Of a stretch of DNA of 64,000 nt, positions 10,826 to 23,854 are shown piece by piece. Origin of the DNA: Adineta ricciae (Eukaryota > Rotifera > Eurotatoria > Adinetida > Adinetidae); contig CAJNOJ010000017.1 in assembly GCA_905250025.1 (NCBI GenBank), forward strand, positions 558,001-622,000, read 5' to 3'. The notes under the pieces are model-generated. The model had not been told where the DNA came from. It was given only the letters and a program-made list of their open reading frames with translations, and searched no databases. How positions within the stretch are numbered: position 1 is the first letter of the stretch; each line of letters begins with the position of its first letter. A program made the translations under genes and the position numbers.

Positions 10826-12481
10826 CTAAACATAGAATAAGAAATGTGATTTCAGATTGAAAGAAATCCTCTTTATAATGAATTATTCATTACATAAAAA
10901 GGAAATAACAAAATTATAATGTCTCACTCATGCTACTCAACTGCTTTTCGGGCATTATGTTTGAGATATTTATAAGACATCCATATACGTATATGTATAT
11001 ATCTGTGTACAAATGTCACTATAATATGATCGATAAGTGAATCAGTAGCAACAGAAGAAAATCATCAACAATGACGGCGAAGGTGAGCACGATGATCAAC
11101 AACCAAAAAGAAACAGAATGGTAGAGAAGAGAAGATAAAAAAGAGAAGAAAGAAACATATATATGTACTCGTGTGAAGTCACGCATCATTTGTTATTTTC
11201 TTCTAGAATATCTACAGTTCGATTTCATCGATCAAACTCCATGTGGTGTAGTTGTGCTCTTTATTATTGCACTTCGATATTAATCACAAATGCTTGTATG
11301 AAATAATTTAGTTTGACAGATGAGATTGAATCGACCGATTTCATCGTTAGTCTTTACTTTAATTTCCGTTTCGGTCTTCGATAAGAATGCACAATCTAGG
11401 TTTGTTTTCAACGGGTTTATCTTCTTTCCAAGATGAGTCCTTATCGTAATGCAAATGCAATCTAGTTAAATAAGCAATTTTTGAGGAAACTCCTTGAACA
11501 AACACTTCTATGATCAAAGATAGCTTGCTTAGAGAACATGAAACACACTTCCATGTATACAAACGCAATTTGTCAGTTTCTAGACGAGAAAGGATATTCG
11601 CAATATGTCGATGTCTTCTGTGAGGAATGAGAAAATACATCATTGAAATCAATTTTGTTTCCTTCGGGGGATTTTCTGACTATTATACTCTATATTCTTC
11701 GTATTAGTAACACACACCCTTATTTTTTTCGATAATTGATCTAATCTAAGATATTGTTCATGCATGAAAAAACCTTAAAAGCACGATGTATTCGTATATA
11801 TGTCTTACTTGCAATCCGTATGCTGAATTCGTAGGCTTCGTTGTAAACGAGGTCTCAAATCGTACGAGAAACTCCTGGTATTATTCTTCATTAATAACCG
11901 ATTAAGATAATGAGAATTTCAACCAAGTCAAACGTATGTATAAAATGATTTATGACAGGTGATGTGAATAGATGTATATGGATTTTGTCAAAAGTGTTTG
12001 CTTCGTAAATGTATGTTCTGTTTGGCAGATAGACAAGTAACAAAAAAAGGTTAACGGCATTTTACACGTAAAGAAAACATTTCGGTCTGGTTTATGTAAA
12101 ACTAAGTTCGAAAAGATCTCGTCGAATCTACTTACATTTTACTTAAACAGAGCAAAATCTGATTTTCTAACGCGATGAAATATGCGTTATTCAAATGTAG
12201 AAAGTCCTTTTTCGTTAGTTGTCTAACTATGTTATTCTGTTTTGTTTTGACACTTGCGAGACAGACACTAACTAGCTACGTTAAGTAGAAATCAATAAGG
12301 AAGCGATTCTTTATAGGATCGGGATATGGGAATAGATTAGGGAGCAATTCTGATAACAAGATCTGATACAGAATAATCTGATTGGTCGTCGAATGAAATC
12401 CGCATCAAGAAAATATTTTGTATATATGTACAAACATATATGTACACATATACGTAAACGGCTGAATCAGAAAATCGACAA
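10826..12481. other. PDE4 intron DNA (copy A), no gene seen
   Basis: Part of the long intron upstream of the UCR1 exon. Frames here are short, not shared as peptides with copy B, and AT-rich. Confidence 0.5.
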
Positions 12482-12482
12482 N
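12482..12482. other. Single N: scaffold join between the two copies
   Basis: The only ambiguous base in the window. It lies exactly where copy A stops (GAATCAGAAAATCGACAA) and copy B starts (GTTACACCGGGATG). This is the pattern left when two overlapping allelic contigs are joined with a minimal gap. Confidence 0.9.
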
Positions 12483-15400
12483 GTTACACCGGGATGATCA
12501 ACATCGTGCACTGCCGATGCGAATATCGCCGACATGATCTCCAGCTCGGTGAACACGCCCTTTAGTAATAATAAAAATAAGAAAGCAAATCAATCAATTT
12601 CTCATTTTCTTTCTTTCTTTGACTTACGTCGAGTGCCGAAGCATTGAGTAAGACATGCATTGACTGACAAACATCAGCTCCATGGGCTTTATTATGATAT
12701 GGTACTTGTTGATAATGGTCTTCAAGTGTGAGCAAATATGAAATTAACGTATGAGGTTCAATCGCATAGGTCTTTAGTAATAAACGGTCTTGAAAAATGC
12801 GATATGTTATTGCTGTTAACGGTCGTTGACCACTTAGTTCTTCGATGCGAAATGTGTCCAAGCCCCAATCGTTTATACGTTCGAGTAAGGCTCGTAATTC
12901 ATCGGGTTGTGATGTATCAACTCCTAACTCTGGTATAGGATTTTTGGTTGTTAATGCTGTTGTTGTCGTCTGTATACCCGTGATTTGTCCCATCAATGTA
13001 GGCGATGACATTGATGTATCGATGGTTTTTGATGTTGTTACTGTATTGAATTCATCGGATGGAAGACCACGTAAAGATGATATTACTTTAGATAGATCAA
13101 TATCGGGCTCTTTCTTGTCTAGATTGATACAAAAGAAAAAACAGATTATTAACGCGTTGATCTGTTGACTACTGAGTGATTTACCTGTATAAGTTGAATA
13201 GAGGTAATCACTAATTTGTGCGCTGGTTTTGTTATTCTCAGCAAAATGTGATAATTCTTTATTGAGCATACGCTTAAACTACAGATGAAAAGCAACGAGT
13301 TCGAATGTGAACTTTCATGTACAAGTCGATGTTTTACTTTGAGCGAGGCTAAATCAGAAACAGATTTGTGTGTTTGCATCGTTTCCAATTGTTCTAGACA
13401 CCAATCGAGTTCGTCTAATGTGGATATGGCCTGTGTCAATGCATTATCATCTAGGAAGCATGACTTTTTTTGTCGAAGAATTTCGCTGAAAAGCGAATCG
13501 AGTTACCTGTTATTGATGCTGCTGCGGCTGGGGCTGCTGATGTCATTGTCACTTTATTGAGAATAGGGGAGGCGGCTTGAGCACTGTTATGTTGACTCGA
13601 CCTTTTCGCTCTAGGTGAAAAAAAGAAAAAATCAAGAAAGATTTTTCAATTGTGTAAATTAGATTAAGAAATTCGTTACCTTTCTGGAGGTATATGTGTA
13701 AGATCGACGAAGTTCTTTCGTACATTCTTTAAACTGGCAAGTAACTGAGCAAATGGAGTGACAATCATGTCATCTTGGTGCCTATGAAATAATAACAAAA
13801 ATAATAATAATAATAATAATAATAGTAATAAAATACTAATAAAAGACATGTCTCATTATAAGAAGTCGATCTTCCTTTCTAATTGCTTCCTTTTCTTTCT
13901 TCTTGCCTTAAGAGAGACTAAGCTGATCACGCACTAAATATAATTTACATACATGTATACAACAACATACACAACACCGAGAAAATTCAATACATGAGCA
14001 ACCTACCATCCGATGCTATACATATTAGATGTACTCTGTGCTCGGTCGTTTTCGTACTTAGTTTTATCACCATCCGGTAGAGCGCCTTGAACGGTGATTG
14101 AGCGACAGATTTTCATCCGTTGTTTGGGCAAAAAACTGCTTGCACTACTACGCATTTTGTTTTCTTTTTCTTTCTTTTTTTCGAATGTAAAATGTGTACG
14201 GATTAAAAAAAAGTCCAAATGCGCATAATAGAAAACGATGAAATGTAATAAAAGAAATAAGAAAGATTACAATAGAACTAGTGTCAGATCTTCAAAAGGC
14301 AGAGCTCATACACGTCATCATTCTATTTAGAATCGGCGTGTCATTTCTTCTTCTTCTTCTTCGTTTGAGCAGAGAAGTGAAATAAGAGAACAAGAGCTCG
14401 AATGAGTCGGCAACTAGATTGTAAGAAAGAAAATCTATGAGGGAATGGAAAACGGAGAGACACACAGAGACGAGAGAGCAGGGGGAGAGCGAGAGCGACA
14501 GCAAGCGAACGCGCGAAAAAAAGAAAGAAGAGAAGAAGCGCCAACAGACGGATAAATTTTTCTTCTTATAAGAGAAGCAGGTTTCATTTTCATCTAGTTC
14601 TCATTTGCGTGAATAGAAATCACAACAACAACTGGTTATATGCCTTGCTTGCATCAAAGGAAAAAAAAACAGGAGATGACAATTATTACGGAGTTATTTG
14701 CAAAATACTTTTCATCATTCCGATTCGCTCAACCGATAGAGCATGCGACTTTTAATCTCAATATTGTATATTCGAGTTCGACATTTGTTTTTCCAATAAT
14801 TTGTTTTCAACGTTTGTTATTCACACGCACATTAATAACAGTCTTCATACTCCTATTCTTCTCTCCTACTTTACTTTTGACTCTCTTCAAGGGCTTTGTT
14901 TTTCTTGCGCTTCTGTCCATTTCTTTCCATTACACTTATTTCGATTTTCTGTTTTTCTTTTCTTTTCTTCTTTTTTTTTGCAAAGATTATAACAAATCAT
15001 GTTCTGTTTGTATGTGTCTTTAGTGAAATACATTGCAAACAGTCAGATTCTTGCGACGCATATATATATATGCATCTATCCAAAAATAAAAGAAGAAAAC
15101 ATGTGAATAACTAATGACTTCGATAAAAAGACAAGAAAAGGGAAGTTTTCACATGAAGAATTTAGATATTTTTTTAAAAAATAAAAAGAAAAGTAATGAA
15201 AAAAATGTCGCTTTCCGGTTTTCTCTTCTCCTTCGCTTTCTTCGTCATCATCATCTTGGGTTTTTTCTTATTATTCTTATGTCAACGAACAAATAAAGTG
15301 ATAAAGGGATAATCTCAATAGAACTTTGGATTCGATAAGGAAACGAAAAAGGAAGAAAGTAGAATGAAGAAATAATACCTTTTTAACCAGGAAACATAGG

Positions 15401-16667
15401 ATGTTCGATGACGATCAAAAGCAAGTTCATTTTGACAAGGTAAACAAGTTGCTAATGTAACTAAACGTCGACGAGCATCCACCGCTGTATTACTTCGTGC
15501 TCGCATCTTTCTTTATGTTATCTGATGGGTCTGTTGCGATTAGTACTCTCTTTCTGCATACTCATTTGTTTGCTCCTTTTGTTGTTACTAGGTGGTGTGG
15601 ATGAATTGAGTAGGAGGGAGGACAGGGGAGACATCGACGAAGAGTGAATAGGATGGAGAGTAAGCGTGAGATGGGAACACGAGATAAGAAACAAATGTGT
15701 GCATGGCGTAGTTCTGTCAAAAAACGTAAGTGAAACAAACTCTGATTTCAATGCAAGAACACAGCTCTAGTACCGGACATGTAAGCAAATGTAATCACCG
15801 TAAGACAAAAGAGATGAATAAAAGCGAACGGGAGAAAAAGAATGGAAAGAAAACAAGAGATAACTTGTAAATAGGTTGACTATTCATCTAATATGTAAAC
15901 GAGACTAACGAGAGAATGGAAAATATCTATTTATCTATCTATCGATTATGAATACATTATAATTAGATAAATATTAAATAGTTTCAATAACATAACGATG
16001 TATATTAACCTTACTTGGTCGATAATTTTGAACCAAGTCTAAGAATTGGTTTTTTAATGGCGCTCTTGACACGCTCCATGATACTTGTTCTCTTTTTTTT
16101 TTATTGATCACTCACTCACATTCACACTCACACTCACTCACTCTCTCTCATTCATCGATAACGCGGCATATGTTCGGTTCGGAGTGGGTAGCCGACAGAG
16201 AGTCAGACATATAAACGCGTGCCCCACCACTACCAGGGGTATAGTTGGCAACAAGAGACGGAGAGAGAGAGAGCGAGACGAAAGAACGATCGCGAAAAGA
16301 AAAAAAAGAGAATAAGAGAAAACAAAAAGTGAGGGCGCAGAAGAAAGGAAGGCGATACTCTTTCTTTTTTTCTTCTTCTCTTCCTTCCTTCCTTTATTTA
16401 TCGATTGAAAGTGTCCTAACTACTTACAATTCAGATCCAATGGACGGATTGCGCGAAATACATTTCGGTGAAAGATCATTGTCACTGTCGCATTTATACA
16501 AAAATGATTCGCGTCGATGCATTCCAGTACTATTTGTTGTGCCGGTTGCCGTTTTACTCGTTGTATTAGTTGTACCGGATGGTTGGTTGTGTGGTGATGT
16601 CGATGAGACATTATGATGGGAATTGAGAACACCACGTGCTGATGTTGATGAACCATCCACATCAAAA
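12483..16667 (-). CDS. PDE4: PDE4 common exons, copy B (3'-truncated at the N; probably the other haplotype)
   Basis: Exons 16428-16667, 13680-13781, 13507-13610, 13338-13450, 13185-13278, 12628-13118 and a fragment 12483-12559, with splice sites equivalent to copy A. The Ala-rich exon is 6 bp shorter, in frame. In the 491-bp exon at least five residues differ from copy A (for example DVDL to DIDL, SQVM to SKVI, ITSK to TTSK), all in the linker before the catalytic domain. No frame is broken, so it is not decaying by mutation. It lacks the catalytic HD-motif half and the C-terminus only because the sequence is cut at the N. If the join is false, these exons are allelic to copy A. Confidence 0.85.
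14007..14155 (-). CDS. PDE4: PDE4 first exon S1 (copy B)
   Basis: Encodes the same 49 residues as 8160-8308, with the same phase-2 donor. Confidence 0.7.
14717..14787 (+). pseudogene. tRNA-Lys(UUU)-like relic (copy B)
   Basis: Same relic as at 8887-8957, with a few further substitutions in the 5' arm and T-stem flank. The anticodon arm is unchanged. Confidence 0.5.
15379..15506 (-). CDS. PDE4: PDE4 first exon S2 (copy B)
   Basis: Identical peptide and donor to 9543-9670, followed upstream by the same conserved flank. Confidence 0.65.
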
Positions 16668-18433
16668 CTAAACATAGAATAAGAAATGTGATTTCAGATT
16701 GAAAGAAATCCTCTTTATAATGAATTATTCATTACAAAAAAAGGAAATAACAAAATTATAATATCTCAGTCATACTACTCAACTGCTTTTCGGGCATTAT
16801 GTTTGAGATGCTGCTTATAAGACACCCATATACGTATATGTATATATCTGTGTACAAATGTCACTCTAATATGATCGATAAATGAATCAGTAGCAACAGA
16901 AGAAAATCATCAACAACGACGGCAATAGTGAGCACGATGATCAACAACCAAAAAGAAAAAGAATGGTAGAGAAGAGAAGATAAAAAGAGAAGAAAGAAAC
17001 ATATATATGTATTCGTGTGAAGTCACGCATCATTTGTTATTTTCTTCTAGAATATCTACAGTTTAATTTCATCGATCAATCTCCATGTGGCTTAGCTGTG
17101 CTCTTTATTATTGCACTTCGATATTAATCACAAATGCTTGTATGAAATAATTTAGTTTGACAGATGCGATTGAATCGACTGATTTCATCGTTAGCCTTAA
17201 CTTTAATTTCCGTTTCGGTCTTCGATAAGAACACACAATCTAGGTTTGTTTTCAACGAGTTTATCTTCTTTCTAAGATGAGTCCTTATCGTAATGCAAAT
17301 GCAATCTAGTTAAATAAGCAATTTTTAAGGAAACTCCTTCAACAAACACTTCTTTGATCAAAGATAGCTTGCTTAGGGAACATGAAACCCACTTGCATGT
17401 ATATGAATGCAATTTTTCAGCTTCTAGACAAAAAAAGATATTCGCAATATGTTGATGTCTTCTGTGGAAATGAGAAAATACGTCATTGGTATAAATTTCG
17501 TTTCCTTCGGGGGATTTTCTGACTATTATCCTCCATATTCTTCGTATTAGTAACACACACCCTTATTTTTTTCGATAATTGATCTAATCTAAGATATCGT
17601 TCATGCATGAAAAAACCTTAAAAGCACGATGTATGTCTTACTTGCGATCCGTATGCTGAATTCGTAGACTACGTTGTAAACGAGGTCTCAAATCGTACGA
17701 GAAACTCCTGGTATTATTCTTCATTAATAACCGATTAAGATAATGAGAGTTTCAACCAAGTCAAACGTATGTATAAAATGATTTATGACAGGTGATGCGA
17801 ATAGATGTATATGGATTTTGTCAAAAATGTTTGCTTCGTAAATACATGTTCTGTTTGGCAGGTAGACAAGTAACAAAAAAAGGTTAACGGCATTTTACAC
17901 GTAAAGAAAACATTTCCGTCTGGTTTATGTAAAACTGAGTTCGAGAAGATTTTGTCGAATCTACTAACATTTTACTTAAACAGAGCAAAATCTGATTTTC
18001 TAACGTGGTAAAATATGCGTTATTCAAATGTAGAAAGCTCTTTTTTTGTTAGTTGTCTAACTATGTTATTCCGTTTTGTTTTGACACTTGCGATACAGAC
18101 ACTAACTAGCTACGTTAAGTAGAAATCAATAAGGAAGCGATTCTTTATAGGATCGGGATATGGGAATAGATTAGGGAGCAATTCTGATAACAAGATCTGA
18201 TACAGAATAATCTGATTGGTCGTCGAATGAAATCCACATCAAGAAAATATTTTGTATATATGTATAAACATATATGTACACATATACGTAAACGGCTGAA
18301 TCAGAAAATCGACAACTGGCTGGTAACCATGCTGTGCTCTTATGATAGAAAATCATCGATCATTTTGATAGCACGTCAAGCAAATATTGACACAGAGAAA
18401 AACTTTAGAAAGCGGAACCAGACAAGAACCGAC

Positions 18434-18891
18434 CTTATACCATCATCAGTTTCTCCTCCTTTGTTGTGAACTGAATGGCGTAGACTACGACGAAATGTAA
18501 ATCTTCGACGTAGTCGTGGTGCGGGCTCCAATGATGGATTAGATGCATCCGTTATTTGCTGTTGCTGTTGTTGTTGTTGTTGTTGTTGCGCTTGTTGTTG
18601 ATGGGGTGGAGATTGAGGATTTGATATGAGCGCAGAGGATGATGTTTCACTGAATCTCTCAAAAAATGTTTTGTTGCGTTTCGAAGACTTTCGATTGAGC
18701 GGCGGTGAACGATTCATTACGTTTGTTTTTGGCGAAGTTATATGTTGCGGTGACATTCTCGGTAATGATTGTGTTAGTTTTGGAATTGGCCGAATACTTG
18801 GAATCGCTGTAGTGAGTGTTGATGTCGTTGATGTAGTTACTGCTGTTGATAATCCGGGCGACGAAGCAAAATAGACGGTGAGCGTCGTCAT
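18434..18891 (-). CDS. PDE4: PDE4 first exon L1 (long isoform, polyglutamine-bearing)
   Basis: Starts MTTLTVYFASSPGLSTAV and runs 152 codons plus two bases to an AG/GT phase-2 donor after TDDGI. It joins the UCR1 exon as GIS-FDVDG in frame (883 residues in total). Contents: a Ser/Thr-rich start, a basic stretch (NRKSSKRNKTFFERF), a Gln run coded mostly by CAA (18559-18600 region), then RLRRRFTFRRSLRHS, which resembles the basic segment before UCR1 in vertebrate long PDE4 forms. Lies to the right of the duplicated block, so it is single-copy. Confidence 0.75.
18559..18600. repeat. Polyglutamine-coding triplet repeat
   Basis: Mostly GTT on the + strand, so CAA/CAG on the coding strand; encodes a Gln tract inside exon L1. 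Confidence 0.85.
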
Positions 18892-19107
18892 TAAGGAGAG
18901 ATAATGACAATGATTATTCTGATCCTGTAGTGACGAGAATAAGCCCGGAAATCAGTATAGATTTCTGCTGACGAACGCACGAGAGCAAGAATAACAATAA
19001 ATCGAGATTCTCTAGTTTTTCTTCTCTTCAGTCACCCGAACGAATGACTGACAAAGGGTGAGAAAGAAAAAGCCTGAGACAGTTAGAATACTAGACAGAG
19101 AGTGGGA

Positions 19108-19110
<3 letters not shown>

Positions 19111-19147
<37 letters not shown>
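19111..19147. repeat. (AG)n microsatellite
   Basis: About 18 uninterrupted AG units, some 220 bp upstream of the L1 start codon on the coding strand. Possibly part of its promoter. Confidence 0.9.
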
Positions 19148-19152
<5 letters not shown>

Positions 19153-21017
19153 ACACACATATTCTCAAGCAGAAAGACAGAGACATAATACATACAACGG
19201 TGCTGGTATTCTAATAGTAAATGAAGGCGATAACGGCCTTTCCGTTCGATTCGCCTGCACGCAAACAGCCAACAAACTAGAACTTCGAACACTTCCAAAT
19301 AGGTTGAAAGAAAAAGAGAAAGAGAGAACGGAGAGAAGCAAAACTTCACATTAACGAAAGCAATCTTTTTAATGGATTTTCTCGTTTCGCGTCACCACAC
19401 TCGTGTAGTTACATACAAACACACACATAATTTCCAATTAATGAATTCTTTATACGATCGAGCAAAAGGCAATTACTCGAACTGAAGCCCAACAAGATCT
19501 TTTCTCCTATTGATTATCAAATTCGACAAATTTAGTCACAGTTCGAGTTGGAGTCAAACAAAAGGCAGATTTTTCTTCATTGTCAATCTCATGTCTAAAC
19601 ATCTCTAATTGAAGATTTACATGTTCTTTTCCTCGTTGCTTCTCTTGAGACATATACTTAGATACATGTATCCTTGCTTAGAAAATGTGACTATGCGGGA
19701 AAACACTCGACTAATGATAAGTTTTTCTTATTATTTTCTCACAAGCAAACTTCCTCACTATGCTTCACTTATTTCAAATCAATGTATAGATGCATCTGAC
19801 ACGACTAGTAGTAAATAACAACCATCTTACCTTGCCAATAGAATTATTACTTAGAGCTAAGATAAGATTAGCAAAATCTTATTTATCCTTTTTTCTTGAT
19901 TTATCGAAATCCAATCTTGCTTAGAGAGAAAAGAAGTGACTCAGAAACAAGATTAGTTTTAAAGTGATACAAGTTGAGACGATCTTTTATCAACACGAAA
20001 AGACGCGAGAGAAGAGAATAGATTTCTGAATTTGAGAACTTTTCCCCTTGTTCTTCTGTTTCTTTCGGCTATAATCATATTTCGAACTAGCTTCTTTTAC
20101 TCTTTGCAACCATTAGTTGTCGATTAACAATAGAGAACAATTGTTTCCGAGAACTCTTTACATGATTTGTTTTGAAAAGAAGTACTTCGAGTAATAGGGG
20201 AAAAAGAAAAACGAAATTAGTGATAAATATCTCTTTGTTTTGTCATTCTAGAATTTCAATTAACATCCAATGTCAAAAAAAAACATCAAATATGAGAAGC
20301 ATGTACATATAAAGGAAAACATTAACACTAGTAAATGTATTTGTATATGTTATGTTGTCTGTTCTATCTCGGAACGAAAAAAGAATTAGTAGTTGTCTGA
20401 CGATTCTAACTAATTGTGATATATTCATTGGTATTTCTTTTTTTTTCGAGGTGCGTAGATATCCTCGTTGCAATAACATGTAGACAAGTTTGTACAGATA
20501 TGTATGTATAATCTGATCTGGAATAATTGAACTTGTTCGTATGTAACGTGGACAGAAAGAGAAATTAGCTTTTCCCGCCTTGTTTTTTTTTCATTGACAA
20601 AAAGAAAAGAAATCTTAATATATATAATAAGAATGACATTTTTTTTGCGTTGCTTGAGAATTTTATTTCTTCCAGCGCAATAAACGTTTTCAGTAAGTAT
20701 ACACGCGAGCTGTCATTTTTTTTTCTGTTGTTATTGTTACTTATGAAAAGTCGATGGATGAAAGGAATAAGGAGAAAAAGAACTGTTGCATTGGCGTTTT
20801 TTTTTGTAATGAAAAATAAAAAACGAAGAAATACTCGTTCGTTAGTCTACCTCGTTTCAATTTTTCTCAGTGTCAATAGAAATACTGAGTCTATGAATAA
20901 TAAGAGAACATATTCATCGAAGCGTATGATATGACTTTTCAAGTATTTGGGTTAGAAAAAGAAATCTCAGATATGCAGTGTTTCGTATTAGCGGGAGATT
21001 GGTTTAATGAGATTTAC
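19148..21017. other. PDE4 upstream/intron DNA, no exon recognised
   Basis: AT-rich with short frames only. Expected to hold the promoter of exon L1 and the intron after the 21018-21658 exon. Confidence 0.45.
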
Positions 21018-21658
21018 CTGATTTTGTTATTCGTGGTTGCTATCGTCTCCCTGTTATGATTAGTGTTCGAATTTATCCGTCGTCTTAGTATAATCTGTCC
21101 GAGACGGAGTAATAGAGGTGGAGTACGAGATAAAGAATTTGGAGAAGAATGAGCAGGGATTGCAATCGAATCATCTCTGGTTAAGCTCGATCGTCGATTA
21201 TGATTTGACGAAACGCATGAGACACAAACCGAGGCCATTCCACGTCGTCGATGACGCTTCTTCGTCGGAGCTCGCGGCTTTGCTGAAGATGATGTTGATG
21301 TTGATGTCGGTTTTGGATTTGTCGTTTGATGATTTTGAATCAATGATGATGGAAGAGGACGTGAAGGAATACTCGGTGTCGAACTTTTTCGACGTTGATG
21401 ACCAGTCGTAGATATTGATTCGACTAGTGGAATCTGCGATGGATGTTTTTTTCCGCCCCAACATCGAAATGGGAAAGAACGCGGTGTTGTTGACGAAACC
21501 GATGCGCGAGCTGCTGGAATTGGTGTTAATGCTAGTTGCTTCTCTCGCTCAGCAAGGAATGGTCGAATTGTTGCAGCTAGAAGTTCCGACGATGATGACG
21601 ACCGGGTGATCGAAATGACCGGCGGTGGAGGACTATTGGTGACACTCGTGATTGACTT
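21018..21658 (-). CDS. PDE4: PDE4 upstream exon with a long open frame, first exon not found
   Basis: Open for 213 codons with no stop and ends at an AG/GTAAAT donor in phase 2, like the other PDE4 first exons, so it can join the UCR1 exon (ISFDVDG). It begins after a pyrimidine-rich stretch ending CACATAG, a good acceptor, and has no early in-frame Met, so it is probably an internal exon of a longer isoform. Features: ELLAATIRPFLAEREKQLAL, SFPFRCWGGKKHPS, and basic Ser sites (QRRKSSTPS, NRRSSLTRDDS) that would suit PKA. The exon that supplies the start codon was not identified; a GTAAGAG donor near 21795 does not give a matching phase. Confidence 0.55.
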
Positions 21659-23296
21659 CTATGTGAATGATGACGAGGACAACGACAACGATGAAAAACC
21701 GAGAATCGGCATACACGCGAGCAACGACGAGAACAACGTTGCTTGTTGTTGTCGAGCCACACACACGCGGGCGAGCGCCTTTCTCTCTCTCTTACTCTCA
21801 GTCGCTATTGAAGCTGCTGCATGCTGCTGATGATGCGAGGAAGGGAGAGCAACGACGATGTTCCTGGTGGCCGTGGCACCCAACGCAACGCCACTATACA
21901 ATATGGAATAAGAAACAGAACGGGCGTACACGAACGAAAGAACGACCACTTTCTGTTCCTCTTTTTTTTTCTCTATTTTCTTTCTTCTCCTCTTTTCTCT
22001 CCAGCTTTTGCTTTGTAGCATATGAATGAAGTGTCGGTGTTCGTAGCAAAGAAAGATATGTGCACGCATGTGTGTATAGCGGTGAGGACAAACGAACGAA
22101 CATTGACGACATTCTTTGCGTTCTCGCTTGTGCATCTTACTATTGCAACAGTTCTCATCAGTGCTGTTTCAGCAGCAATAACTATCAAGCCAACTACGCC
22201 GAAGCAAAGACAGCAATATATCAGTGACGTCGTCATCTTTTTGGTTAGAACAAATCAGAAAAGCATACGAACGAGCGAACTAGGCAAGAAGAATCTTCTT
22301 GCGTCGCTTTTCTCAAGGCCATCGTTCTTTTCATAATACAACATACAAACACACACACACACAGACGAGAGTGTCAATCAATGTGTTGTATTTGTCTATA
22401 GCGAAAACAAGTCGCGTTCCTCTGCTCTCCATCCATCAACACCGTGAGCAGTAGGAAACAATGAAATAGACAAGAATATCCAGGATAAGAAATAAAAACC
22501 CGAAAAAAGTCAAAATTGTCATCATAATCTGGTTTTTTCGAAACGGGTAGTTTTTCTTTCCCTGTAACCTAAAATGACAATTATTTGATTAACGTCTCGT
22601 ATACGATTAGTTTATTTTTTAAACAAATAAGTTTGAATGATGACTTCTCTGTTTCTGTTTGTACATCTTTACCTATCTTGATATAATACTTAATCTAACG
22701 CGAGAAATAATTTTTCATGCAACTAAGTACGTCTCCTGCTTGTGACAGAATTGTCTAAAAGACAAACGTTCTTTTGTAAACAAAATTTTACTTCAAGCAT
22801 TTTCAAGTAGGAAAAAATGAATGACAGTCGAGTGAGAGAGGCATAAGGAAAAAGGATTTGTTCGTTGTTCATCATTGTTAAGTCAACAGTTGAGAAACGA
22901 CATAACAGTTACTATGAATTTCTCCCACACAAACTCACTCTTTCTCTCGATTTCTAATGAAATATACTTATGCATGTATTTCAACTTGATCAAATTAAAC
23001 AGAAAAGCAACTGAGAAAAAACAAACCTGGATCGTCACATTTATGTAATAAAGAAAATTGACACCTGTTTTACAGACAAACAACGTTTAAATAGGGGAAG
23101 TTTTTTGTTTAACAGTACGTAAAGCAAAACTAATGAGTAGAGGATGTTTGCAAACATCTGTTGAAAACTATTTCACTGAAATGTCTCCATAATGGAGCAA
23201 AATAACGTAAAAACAACGAATCAAATTCAAATACATACATATTAATTAAACATTCTGTTTCGTTTTCTTCCAATTCAAATTCGAAAAAACAACTCG

Positions 23297-23854
23297 TTGT
23301 CTTTACTCATCGTTGTGCTGATAATTTTCGCTTATTACCAGTCCATAGTTTTACCTTCTACAATGACACGTCAAATTTCAAAGGAAAGCGTGAAAAACAT
23401 GACGCCTAAAGAAATTACCAATGAAATATTAGGTCTATATAAAATGAAAACTTCCGGAACATATCGTATTTTCCTAATATCAACAAGCTAAAAAGCCTCG
23501 TACTTTATTTCATTCTCAATATTTGATAGAGTTCGCTTAATCATTAATAAATAAAGAAGGTGTTTAATTACACATTTACTTCATTATCTTTGCAGAATAA
23601 TGATGAATCGTTGTGTTCACAAAGGAGCAAACGATACTGCTCGAGTGGATCATCGACAGTCATGTGAAATATTCCTTTCTAAGAGCAAATACGATCGCTT
23701 AGCAAGGAAGGTGAGAAAAACAACGTCTGTCCCTAATATTGGTCCTTTTCAATCAAATGATAAAGATTTTGCTCACTTAACACGTTTGCCATTTAAAGCG
23801 GGTCCAATGGAATGGCGTCGTTCAGATAGAGGTAACGCGAGAAATCGTCGATAG
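23297..23854 (+). CDS. Possible small nested gene, function unknown
   Basis: Two open stretches on the strand opposite PDE4: one from an ATG at about 23362 (MTRQISKESVKNMTPKEITN) and one from 23600 (SKYDRLARKVRKTTSVPNIG, then FKAGPMEWRRS) to a stop at 23854. A splice joining them in frame can be drawn (phase-1 donor near 23432 or 23466 to an AG near 23624), but neither junction is strong. Composition looks coding and basic. I do not recognise a family. Confidence 0.3.

Larger units (their letters stand above)
6617..12481. repeat. Copy A of a 5.8 kb duplicated block
   Basis: Matches 12483-18315 colinearly over its whole length (5865 versus 5833 bp), with scattered substitutions and small indels spread through introns and exons. 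It starts inside a PDE4 exon (GVFTELEIM) and ends inside a PDE4 intron. Neither end carries a transposon end, inverted repeat or target duplication. Confidence 0.95.
12483..18315. repeat. Copy B of the 5.8 kb duplicated block
   Basis: Colinear with 6617-12481. Its right end continues into unique PDE4 intron, while its left end stops abruptly at the N inside a coding exon. Confidence 0.95.

Noticed and set aside
6617..18315. Two separate complete PDE4 genes
   Set aside because: Neither half is complete alone: copy B lacks the 3' exons and copy A lacks its own long first exons. The copies meet at an N.
19058..19354. ORFs across the AG repeat
   Set aside because: Repeat-encoded Arg-Glu runs, not a protein.
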